Positions 23,439 through 30,961 of a stretch of DNA of 38,990 bases are shown in pieces. The notes under the pieces are model-generated. The model made no database searches and had not been told where the DNA came from. It worked only from the letters and a program-made list of their open reading frames with translations. Each line of letters begins with the position of its first letter. The stretch's first letter is position 1. The stretch lies in contig JAPPMG010000071.1 in the NCBI GenBank assembly GCA_028819215.1, forward strand, positions 1 to 38,990, given 5' to 3'. Source of the DNA: Bryobacterales bacterium. GTDB lineage: Bacteria; Acidobacteriota; Terriglobia; Bryobacterales; UBA6623. The translations under genes and the position numbers were made by a program.

Positions 23439-25334
23439 CTATACGTCTTTTGTCCGCCTGTCGGCCAGGCTGAACTTCTGGTGCCACTCCGAGTCGGCCC
23501 CGCCGCCGTACCGGGCAGTCTCGACGTCGACCACGTATGGCCGCCCTTCGCGGGTCGCTTCCGCGCCCCTCTTCAGAGCAGCCTCCAACTCCGAGGACTC
23601 GTTGACCTTTTCTCCGCTGACGCCCTGGCTCTTGGCCAGCTCGACGAAGCTGATGTCCGGATCGCCCAGATACATTCCGGTATATCGGTCCGTCTCCGCC
23701 ATCTTCCCGCCGTAGCGATAGTAGGCGCCGCGGACGGTCTGGTAGTTGCGATTGTTCGAAACCACGGTGAGCACGGGGATCTCGTAGCGCGCCTGGGTCC
23801 AGAAACCCGCAGCGCTGTACATCACCGAACCGTCTCCGATAGAGCAGATGACCTGACGGTCAGGCTCGGCCAGCTTCGCGCCCGCGGCCGCGCCAATGCC
23901 CCATCCAAGACCATTGCCGGTGTTGGCGACGCGCATCTTCTCGCCGTCGCGGTGGCCGAAGTTGAACGCACCGAACCTGGCGGTGAGATTCTCGGGAACA
24001 ATGATCGCGTTGTCATCGGCCACGCTCGCGATTCGCGCGCCAAGTTCGTCAGGGTGCACCGGACCTTGGCCGAAGTTCTTCCGGGCCGCGGCCTCGGCCT
24101 TGGCCCGCGATTCCTTCGTGTACGCCGCAAGGGCTTGCGCACGCGGCTTGGCGATCTGCCTGCGGCGATTCGCGGTGGTGATCGAGTCGATCGCTTCGTT
24201 GAGATCCCGCAGCCCCTCCCTCGGCGTGCCTGCCAGCACGAGGTCAGTCGGGTAGTTGCGGCTGATCACGTCAGCGTTTGCCGTGAGGCGGATGAACTTC
24301 GCTGCCAGCGGCGCCTCGGGCCCGCGCGGTATGACCCTGCCGCCGAAATCTGGCGCGCCAACGCTCAGAACCAGGTCCGTCCCGGCTAGCATCTTGTGGT
24401 TCTGGTTGAAGCGTCCCAGGTTCTGGGAGTGATGGGCCGGAAAGTTGTCGTATCCCTGTCCTTGGTTGGTGACCGGTATCCCCAGCTTCTCGGCAAGCTT
24501 CAGCAAGTCGTCGCACCCGCCGGTCTTCCAGACTTCGTCGCCGGCCACCAGCACGGGGCGCTGCGCCTCGACCAGTGCCTTGGCGGCACGCTCCACCGCG
24601 TCCTTCGCGGGGCGCATCCTGGATTCCGGCGTGAAACGCTCGCCCGGCAGGATGAGCGCTTCGACGCTCTTCGCTTCCAGCGCATGGTGCGCCATCGCCA
24701 GATAGGTCGGCCCGCCGGGCGGCGCGGTCGCCACCTTGAACGCCCGGCGCAGCATCAGCGCAAGGTTCCGCGGTTCGCGCGATTCCCATGAGATCTTCGT
24801 GAACTGGCGGTTGATTTCCTTCTGGTCAAACCCCGGGCGCGGCGCCAGTCCCGCGTCGTCGCTCCAGAGCTCGTTGTCGTTCAGCCCGGCGGTGACCACG
24901 AGTGCCGAGCCGTCCTTGGAGGCGTTGTACATCTGCCCGGCGGCCTGGGCGGTGCCGGCGATCACGTGAATGTTGACGAAACCCGGCTTGCCCGAGGTTC
25001 GGTAGTAGCCGTCCGCCAGCGAGATTACGATTCCCTCGTGCAGGCCCATGATCAGTTGGGTGTGGTCCTGGCCGAGGAATGCGTCGAAGAACCCCACCTC
25101 GAAAGACCCGGGGTTGGTAAAGAGGTACTCGACGCCCGCAGCCTTCATCTGCGCGACGACGAGTTCCCCGCCCGTGCCGGTCATCTTGGTGGCTCCCTGG
25201 CCGCTCTCCGAGGCCTCGAGCGGCGCGACAAGAGACTGCGCGGCCGCTGCGGTGAACCCCAATCCGGCAAGAGCTTCGAAGAGCCCGCGACGCGAGATGG
25301 AACTGTCCAAGTAGCTGGCGATCAAGTGGCGCAT
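23439..25334 (-). CDS. Thiamine-diphosphate enzyme (acetolactate-synthase-like) with Tat signal
   Basis: 631 residues. The N-terminus (ISRRGLFEALAGLGFTAAAA, Arg15-Arg16) is a convincing twin-arginine signal. Then come the three domains of the acetolactate synthase/benzoylformate decarboxylase family: Pyr domain with the catalytic Glu100 in GLHEGIVISLADGY, a central domain with PVLVAGDEVWKTGG, and the PP domain with the ThDP/Mg motif GDGSVMYSAAGF (500 onward) ending in NN at 527-528. The FAD-binding features of true acetolactate synthases are not evident. Family members act on 2-oxo acids. Export of a TPP enzyme is unusual; the alternative is that the RR segment is a remnant not used for export. 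ATG at 25334 is the natural start. Monocistronic on the minus strand. Confidence 0.88.
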   Translation of the reverse strand: MRHLIASYLDSSISRRGLFEALAGLGFTAAAAQSLVAPLEASESGQGATKMTGTGGELVVAQMKAAGVEYLFTNPGSFEVGFFDAFLGQDHTQLIMGLHEGIVISLADGYYRTSGKPGFVNIHVIAGTAQAAGQMYNASKDGSALVVTAGLNDNELWSDDAGLAPRPGFDQKEINRQFTKISWESREPRNLALMLRRAFKVATAPPGGPTYLAMAHHALEAKSVEALILPGERFTPESRMRPAKDAVERAAKALVEAQRPVLVAGDEVWKTGGCDDLLKLAEKLGIPVTNQGQGYDNFPAHHSQNLGRFNQNHKMLAGTDLVLSVGAPDFGGRVIPRGPEAPLAAKFIRLTANADVISRNYPTDLVLAGTPREGLRDLNEAIDSITTANRRRQIAKPRAQALAAYTKESRAKAEAAARKNFGQGPVHPDELGARIASVADDNAIIVPENLTARFGAFNFGHRDGEKMRVANTGNGLGWGIGAAAGAKLAEPDRQVICSIGDGSVMYSAAGFWTQARYEIPVLTVVSNNRNYQTVRGAYYRYGGKMAETDRYTGMYLGDPDISFVELAKSQGVSGEKVNESSELEAALKRGAEATREGRPYVVDVETARYGGGADSEWHQKFSLADRRTKDV

Positions 25335-25732
25335 GGTTTCCTCCTAACGAGTGTCCACATAGATCGTAGACGAGATCGACCGCGCAATGATAGGCCAATT
25401 CAGAGATCCGGCCCTCTCAGCAGCGGTTCGGAAGCAGCTCTGCTATTGAGAGCTCCGTGCGCTGCCGCCGGGCCGGCGTCGACGGTCGGTAGACGTGGCC
25501 GCGCATCTGCTCGGCGCGTCAGCGTTTGGTCAGCGTTGAGCGCTACAGGATCGAGCACGTAGTCACGAGGTGACGGCAATTCGGTCGAGCCGCGGGAGGA
25601 CGAAGTGAATCCCTCAGGGGGTGTGGTCCGGCGCTTGACGGATTGGGTCTGTGTCGGGCGAACGGCCCCAAATCGCCCCGTCCCACCGTTCTCAGCCGAG
25701 AACGGGTCTGAGTGCGGATATGCCCAATCGCC
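25335..25732. other. Intergenic region upstream of the TPP-enzyme gene
   Basis: About 400 nt without a supportable gene. It holds the promoter region of the TPP-enzyme gene (minus strand) and the 3' end of the kelch gene. Apart from the hairpin at 25686-25705, I see nothing: no tRNA, no operator-like repeat, no coding signal. Confidence 0.4.
25686..25705 (-). terminator. Hairpin after the kelch gene
   Basis: CCGTTCTC (25686-25693) and GAGAACGG (25698-25705) form a perfect 8 bp stem with loop AGCC, 28 nt past the stop of the minus-strand kelch gene at 25733. No T-run follows on that strand, so it may be a hairpin for mRNA end protection or a Rho-assisted terminator rather than an intrinsic terminator. 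Confidence 0.45.
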
Positions 25733-26734
25733 TCAGGGGCTGAAGACTTCCGTCGTGGCTAGTTCCGGTCCCCCGCCGCGACCTCCGCTCCCGGTGGCAA
25801 AGTAGATCGCGCCGTCCAAGAGCGCAGCGCCGCCGCCATGGCGCCCGCGGACCAACGGCGCAACCAAGGACCATTCGCCCGTGTCCAAGTCCAAGCGCTG
25901 TGTCTCTGCATGGGCCAGATCCTGAGCTGTCTCGCCGCCGAAGTAGTAGATCGCGCGATCCATCGCGATCAGGCCGCCCGCAGCCGTGCCGATCGGTAGC
26001 TTGGCTGCCAACGTGGACCATCGCTCGGTTGCGAAATCGTACACATCTACCTCGGGAACCACACGCCCGAAGAAGGCGGTGAAGTTGTCGGGCTCGTGGT
26101 AGCTCGTGTTGCGACCGCCGATCAGATACAGGCGGTCGTCGCTGACCACAGCAGAAAAGTGGTCTCGCGCATGCGGCGCGTCGGGAAGTTGCTGCCACTC
26201 TCCGGTTCGCGGGTCGAACTCGTCAAACCAAGCGACGGTGCCGCTCGTGTGGCCATCGATGATCCCGCACGCCAAGTAGATCTTTCCGCCGTAGACAACC
26301 GTGCCGGCCCCACCCCTTCTGCGGCTGGGCGGAATCTCGGGACCTCGCTCCCAAGTGTCTGCCGCTGGATCGTAAACATAGAGCGTTTCGAGCGGAGTTT
26401 CCTTGGGATACTTCCCAGTCATCGCCGTCATCACGAAGATCCGCCCGTCGTAGGCGACCGGCTGGAAGTGATGCATCTCGATCGGCGTAGGCCCGAGCTC
26501 GCGCCATGTCCTTGCGACGGGATCGAATTCTTCGACCGGCTTCACGCCACGTCCGCCCATCAGGTACGCCTTGCCGCCGATCGCCACCATCGCCGTTTCA
26601 TGGCGGGGGGTGGGGGCCTCGGCGACTTGGACAGTCGACCAGCCGGCAGGAGCCGACGCTTCTTCAGCCACTTGAGCGCAACTTGGGAGCAGGAGGGTGG
26701 CGCTGGCCGCGATGCAAGCTACGACTCGGTCCAT
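25733..26734 (-). CDS. Kelch-repeat beta-propeller lipoprotein
   Basis: 333 residues with about six kelch repeats, each with a hydrophobic strand, GG pair or equivalent, and an aromatic pair spaced as FDP..TWREL: FDPVARTWRELGPTP, YDPAADTWERGPEIP, FDPRTGEWQQLPDAP, YDFATERWSTLAAKL and LDLDTGEWSLVAPL, with LMGG, LIGG and YFGG turns between. Six blades would close a propeller. The signal MDRVVACIAASATLLLPSCAQ ends in a lipobox-like LPSC (Cys19), so it may be a lipoprotein on the periplasmic side. Kelch propellers bind proteins or sugars; the ligand is unknown. It may be cotranscribed with nothing; the TPP gene lies downstream after 400 nt. Confidence 0.85.
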   Translation of the reverse strand: MDRVVACIAASATLLLPSCAQVAEEASAPAGWSTVQVAEAPTPRHETAMVAIGGKAYLMGGRGVKPVEEFDPVARTWRELGPTPIEMHHFQPVAYDGRIFVMTAMTGKYPKETPLETLYVYDPAADTWERGPEIPPSRRRGGAGTVVYGGKIYLACGIIDGHTSGTVAWFDEFDPRTGEWQQLPDAPHARDHFSAVVSDDRLYLIGGRNTSYHEPDNFTAFFGRVVPEVDVYDFATERWSTLAAKLPIGTAAGGLIAMDRAIYYFGGETAQDLAHAETQRLDLDTGEWSLVAPLVRGRHGGGAALLDGAIYFATGSGGRGGGPELATTEVFSP

Positions 26735-26983
26735 GTGTTCAATCGTTTGGGTTCAGAGATCTCCGCCCCCGAGCACTCGTGCTTCTTCGGGACGATGCCT
26801 TTCGCGAACTTCGCCGGAGCGGCTGCTGAGCCCTTTCCAGTTCCAGCATAGCGATGAGCAGAGTGGCTCCGTTGATGGGCACATGCCTTGGCCCGCACTC
26901 AGCGTTGCCGGTGAGGGAGGCCCTGCCCGCATCGCTATAATTCGCAATGCGTTCGCCGTGGCGGCGGGCGCAGAGGTTATCCG

Positions 26984-28222
26984 ATGCTCCTTAGAATCTT
27001 TCTTCTCGCAATAAGCCTGCTGGCGGGCGCTGTAGGGGCGGAACTGCCCAGGGCTGCACCGGCGGACGTCGGGCTTTCGCAGGAAAGGCTGGACCGGATC
27101 ACGCGAGCCCTGGAGAGCAGCGTTGATCAAGGCCACGTCGCCGGGGCGATAGGCGTCGTGGCCCGCAAGGGCAAGGTCGCGTATTGGGAGAAAGTTGGCA
27201 TGGCCGACCGCGAGGCCGGCACTGCAATGGCTGACGACACGATCTTCCGCATCTACTCGATGACCAAGCCCATCGTCAGCGTCGCTCTGATGATTCTCTA
27301 TGAAGAGGGCAGATTCTCCCTCAAGGACGAGGTCGGGCAGCACATACCGGAGCTTGGCGGCCTCAAGGTTTGGGTGGCTGGCAAAGAGGTGGCTCCGGAC
27401 CGCGAGATGACGGTGCAGGACTTGATGCGGCACACCTCGGGCATGACCTACGGCCTCTTCGGCGACAGCCGCGTGGACGAGATGTACAACGACGCGGGTG
27501 TCTTGTCGGAGAATCAGTCGGTCGCGCAGTTCGTCGAGAAGCTCTCGAAGCTGCCGCTCAAGCACCAGCCCGGCACGCAGTGGGACTACAGCGTGTCGGT
27601 GGACGTCCAGGGCCGCCTGATTGAGGTGCTCTCGGGAAAAGACCTGGCTACGTACATGAGGGAGCGGGTATTCGAGCCGCTGGATATGCGCGACACCGCG
27701 TTCAGGATGACCGACGAGAAGAGCGGGCGCTTCGCTCAGGCCTACAAGAAGACGGAGGACGAGAAAGGGATCGAGCCGGCGGGCGACGGTCGCACCGAGC
27801 GGTACTACGAGAAGACACAGTGGTACTCAGGCGGTGGCGGACTTGTCTCTACGACGCGAGACTACTTGCGGTTCTGCCAGATGCTGCTCAACGGCGGGAT
27901 TCTCGACGGGACGCGCATCCTGAGCCGCAAGACGGTAGAACTGATGACCATCGATCACGTCAGCGAGATTTCGCGCGCTTCGTCCATCCTGGCGGCGGGA
28001 TATGGCTTCGGCCTCAACTTTGCCGTCCACGTCGATCCAGCCAAGAGCGGTCTCAACGGGTCGGTCGGTGAATACAACTGGGGCGGCCTGGCTGGGACGA
28101 GCTTCTGGATCGATCCCGCAGAGGAACTGATCGGGATCTACATGATCCAGATGATGCCGCCCCGCTATGCGAACGGAGCCGGCCAGTTCAAGCGGCTGGT
28201 CTATCAGTCGATCACGGACTAG
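26984..28222 (+). CDS. Beta-lactamase-fold serine hydrolase, secreted
   Basis: 412 residues with a Sec signal (MLLRIFLLAISLLAGAVGA, cleavage near residue 19). Class C beta-lactamase/esterase fold: nucleophile Ser92 and Lys95 in IYSMTKPIVS, the Tyr202-Ser-Val motif in WDYSVSVDVQG, and WGGLAGTSFWIDP near the end in place of KTG. Such proteins are esterases, D-aminopeptidases or carboxypeptidases as often as beta-lactamases; penicillin resistance should not be assumed. It is closely similar along its length to the following gene, including identical stretches such as TIFRIYSMTKPIV and the DYLRFCQMLLNGG block. The two form a tandem pair with the same orientation and a 160 nt gap. Confidence 0.9.
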   Translation: MLLRIFLLAISLLAGAVGAELPRAAPADVGLSQERLDRITRALESSVDQGHVAGAIGVVARKGKVAYWEKVGMADREAGTAMADDTIFRIYSMTKPIVSVALMILYEEGRFSLKDEVGQHIPELGGLKVWVAGKEVAPDREMTVQDLMRHTSGMTYGLFGDSRVDEMYNDAGVLSENQSVAQFVEKLSKLPLKHQPGTQWDYSVSVDVQGRLIEVLSGKDLATYMRERVFEPLDMRDTAFRMTDEKSGRFAQAYKKTEDEKGIEPAGDGRTERYYEKTQWYSGGGGLVSTTRDYLRFCQMLLNGGILDGTRILSRKTVELMTIDHVSEISRASSILAAGYGFGLNFAVHVDPAKSGLNGSVGEYNWGGLAGTSFWIDPAEELIGIYMIQMMPPRYANGAGQFKRLVYQSITD

Positions 28223-28383
28223 TCCCGGTCGCCGCTCTGCTGATGCCGAGTTCCGACATCGTTGAATCCCAAGAGTCGCGAAGCATCTCACTGGATGTCG
28301 CAGCTGCCCCGCTTGTAAGGGCGCCAGGGCGGTTCGGCCTGCGAGATTGGTCCCAGCGCCTGTTCTGCTAATCTCTCCGTTGC

Positions 28384-29655
28384 ATGAGACGGGTAGCGAT
28401 TCCAACCCTTGTTTTCCTTCTGCTGGCGCTGAGCTGCAGTTCTGGGCCCGATTCCTCTGACCAGACGGCGGGAGAAATCCCTAGGACCGATCCTGCTCAG
28501 GTCGGGCTTTCCCAGGAACGGCTTGACCGGATAACAGCTGCCCTACACTCGGATGTCGATCGCGGTCACCTAGCCGGTGCCATCGGCGTGGTGGCACGCC
28601 GGGGCAAGATCGCCTATTGGGAGACCGTTGGCATGGCGGATCGGGAGAACGGCCGCGCCATGTCCGACGACACGATCTTCCGCATCTACTCCATGACCAA
28701 ACCCATCGTCGGCGTCGCCTTGATGACGCTCTACGAAGAAGGCAAGTTCGGCTTGCGGGACCCGGTTAAGAACTACATCCCAGAGCTAGGCGGACTTGAA
28801 GTGCTCGATGGCGGCGGTACGACCAAGGCCCGCCGCGAGATGACGGTGCAGGATCTGATGCGGCACACCGCCGGCATGGGCTACGGGGGCGGCGAGACCG
28901 CCGCAGACGAGAAGTTCCGCGACCTCAACGTGCTGGGAGACAACCGCTCGATTGACGACTTCATCCAGAAGCTGAAGCAGATTCCGCTCAAGCATCACCC
29001 CGGATCGGCTTGGGAATACAGTGTCTCCGTCGATGTGCAGGGCCGCCTGATCGAAGTCCTGTCCGGCCAAGACTTGGCGACGTTTATGGGCGAGCGGATC
29101 TTCGGACCGCTAGACATGCGCGACACGGGCTTCACCGTGCCCGAGGAAGAGAAGGGTCGGTTCGTGCAGATGTACGCCAAGACCGAGGACGGCGAGGGGA
29201 TCGAACCTGCGTCGGCCGACAGATCTTCGGGCTACTACGACTACGAGAGCAAGTGGTTCTCGGGCGGGGGCGGGCTGGTATCTACCACGCGGGACTATCT
29301 GCGGTTCTGCCAGATGCTGCTCAACGGCGGGACGCTGGGCGGGGAGCGTATCCTCAGCCGCAAGACGATCGAGCTAATGACCCGCGATCATGTCGCCGGG
29401 ACTCGCCGCGCCTCGCAGGTGCTTTCGGACGGCTACGGCTTCGGGCTGGATTTTGCAGTCCACGTGGACAGGGCTGCGAGCGGGATCAATGGCTCGCTGG
29501 GCGAGTACAACTGGGGAGGGCTGGCCGGCACGATCTTCTGGATCGACCCGACCGAGGAGATGATCGGCCTGTACATGATCCAGCTCTTGCCGCCACGCTT
29601 CAGCGATGGTCGAACGCAGTTCAAGCGACTCGCCTACCAAGCGATCGCAGACTGA
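28384..29655 (+). CDS. Beta-lactamase-fold serine hydrolase, probable lipoprotein
   Basis: 423 residues, a paralog of the preceding gene. Ser103 and Lys106 in IYSMTKPIVG, the Tyr-Ser-Val motif in WEYSVSVDVQG, and WGGLAGTIFWIDP near the C-terminus. The signal differs: FLLLALSCSSG looks like a lipobox with Cys18, followed by a Ser/Asp-rich linker, so this copy is probably membrane-anchored whereas its twin is soluble. It also has a Gly-rich loop (GMGYGGGETAAD) where the twin has GLFGDS. ATG at 28384 starts the signal directly. No regulator such as AmpR is adjacent. Confidence 0.9.
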   Translation: MRRVAIPTLVFLLLALSCSSGPDSSDQTAGEIPRTDPAQVGLSQERLDRITAALHSDVDRGHLAGAIGVVARRGKIAYWETVGMADRENGRAMSDDTIFRIYSMTKPIVGVALMTLYEEGKFGLRDPVKNYIPELGGLEVLDGGGTTKARREMTVQDLMRHTAGMGYGGGETAADEKFRDLNVLGDNRSIDDFIQKLKQIPLKHHPGSAWEYSVSVDVQGRLIEVLSGQDLATFMGERIFGPLDMRDTGFTVPEEEKGRFVQMYAKTEDGEGIEPASADRSSGYYDYESKWFSGGGGLVSTTRDYLRFCQMLLNGGTLGGERILSRKTIELMTRDHVAGTRRASQVLSDGYGFGLDFAVHVDRAASGINGSLGEYNWGGLAGTIFWIDPTEEMIGLYMIQLLPPRFSDGRTQFKRLAYQAIAD

Positions 29656-29671
29656 CCGGGACCGCTCGGAA

Positions 29672-30787
29672 TTAGGCTTGCGGGGCTAGCGCCAGGACGC
29701 CTCGGGCGATGTTCCCGGCTTCCATGTCGTCGAAGGCTAGCTCAAGCTCGTCTAGGGGGTAGCGCTTCGAGATCAGGTCGTCTAGGGGGAGTCGGCCGCC
29801 TTGGTAGAGCCCAAGAAGTTTGGGCAGGTCCAACCGTGGCCGGATCGAGCCGGCGAAGGAACCCAGCAGCCGCTTGTTCTGCAGCACCAATGCGCCGGCA
29901 GGGATTTCCACCTGCTGCTTCGCGGCGTGCAGGCCCACGATCGTGGCCGCGCCCCCGGGGCGCACCGCGTTGACGGCGAGGGCGATCGTCGACCCTGACC
30001 CCACGCTGTCGAAGACGTACTCGGGCCCGCCGCCGGTAATACCGCGAAGCTCCTTGGCCGGTTTGTCGACGGTGCTCGAATTCAACGTTTGATCGGCTCC
30101 CAGCGCCTTGGCGAATTCCAGCTTCGAGTCCAGCACGTCAACGGCGACAATCGGGTTGCAGCCCGCCAGCTTGCAGCCCAGCAGTGCGCTGAGGCCGACA
30201 CCGCCGCAGCCGATCACCGCCGCCGGTACTCCCGGCAGCGCCTTGGCCGTGTTGACGACCGCGCCCACCCCGGTCGCCACGGCGCAGCCAATCACCGCGG
30301 CGATTACGAACGGCACACCGTCTGGAATCGGAACGATGCCGGCTTCGTCGACCACCGCATGCTCGGCCATCGTTGCCGCGCTGAGCATGTGCTTCAGGGG
30401 CATGCCCTCGGCGGTGGAGAGCCGGGTCGTCCCGTCAATCAGCAACGCCTTGAACGTCGTCGAGGCGAGCCGCTCGCAGAGGTTGTGGCGACCGTTGAGA
30501 CAGGTCGGGCAGCACTCGCAGGCGGGCAGCCAGTTGATCACGACCCGATCGCCTGGCTTGCAGCGGGTGACGGAAGATCCCACTGCCTCCACCACGCCCG
30601 CACCCTCGTGCCCGAGCACCAACGGCGGCTCGGCGCGCAGTTCGCCGCGCAGAGTGTGAAGATCCGAGTGGCAGACACCAGCGGCATGCACGCGTACCAA
30701 GACCTCGCTCTGCTTGGGCGGCGCGAGCTGGACTTCCTCGATGGTCAGCTGGCCAACCTCTCTCACAACTGCCGCTCGGGTGCGCAT
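29672..30787 (-). CDS. Zinc-dependent alcohol dehydrogenase
   Basis: Medium-chain dehydrogenase/reductase of 371 residues. Catalytic zinc ligands are Cys39 (GVCHSD), His60 (LGHEGAG) and Cys168 (IGCAVATGVG). Four structural-zinc cysteines lie in PACECCPTCLNGRHNLC (residues 90-104). The NAD-binding loop is VIGCGGVGLS (193-198), with Asp in AVDVLDSK that favours NAD over NADP. The GCAVATGVGAVVNTA segment is typical of the class I/III ADH-like group (alcohol, aryl-alcohol or formaldehyde oxidation). It lacks the longer class III insertions. It converges on the serine hydrolase gene (16 nt between stops) and is divergent from the receptor gene. Confidence 0.92.
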   Translation of the reverse strand: MRTRAAVVREVGQLTIEEVQLAPPKQSEVLVRVHAAGVCHSDLHTLRGELRAEPPLVLGHEGAGVVEAVGSSVTRCKPGDRVVINWLPACECCPTCLNGRHNLCERLASTTFKALLIDGTTRLSTAEGMPLKHMLSAATMAEHAVVDEAGIVPIPDGVPFVIAAVIGCAVATGVGAVVNTAKALPGVPAAVIGCGGVGLSALLGCKLAGCNPIVAVDVLDSKLEFAKALGADQTLNSSTVDKPAKELRGITGGGPEYVFDSVGSGSTIALAVNAVRPGGAATIVGLHAAKQQVEIPAGALVLQNKRLLGSFAGSIRPRLDLPKLLGLYQGGRLPLDDLISKRYPLDELELAFDDMEAGNIARGVLALAPQA

Positions 30788-30961
30788 GGAGTTCCTGGGT
30801 CGCTCCTATTGTGGGCCGCGCCGCCGGATACGGGGCGCGCACCTCGATTCTAGCGAACATTGACCCGCCGCCAGCTGTCGTAACAATGGCACGCTATGAC
30901 CCGCCTAATTAACTAGCCGATGGTGCGGATAATGCCTAGACTACGGTACGCTGAGCCAGCG

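Noticed and set aside
26984..29655. Beta-lactam resistance as function of the two serine hydrolases
   Set aside because: SxxK and YxS are shared by esterases and peptidases of this fold; nothing here, such as an AmpR-type regulator, points to antibiotic hydrolysis.
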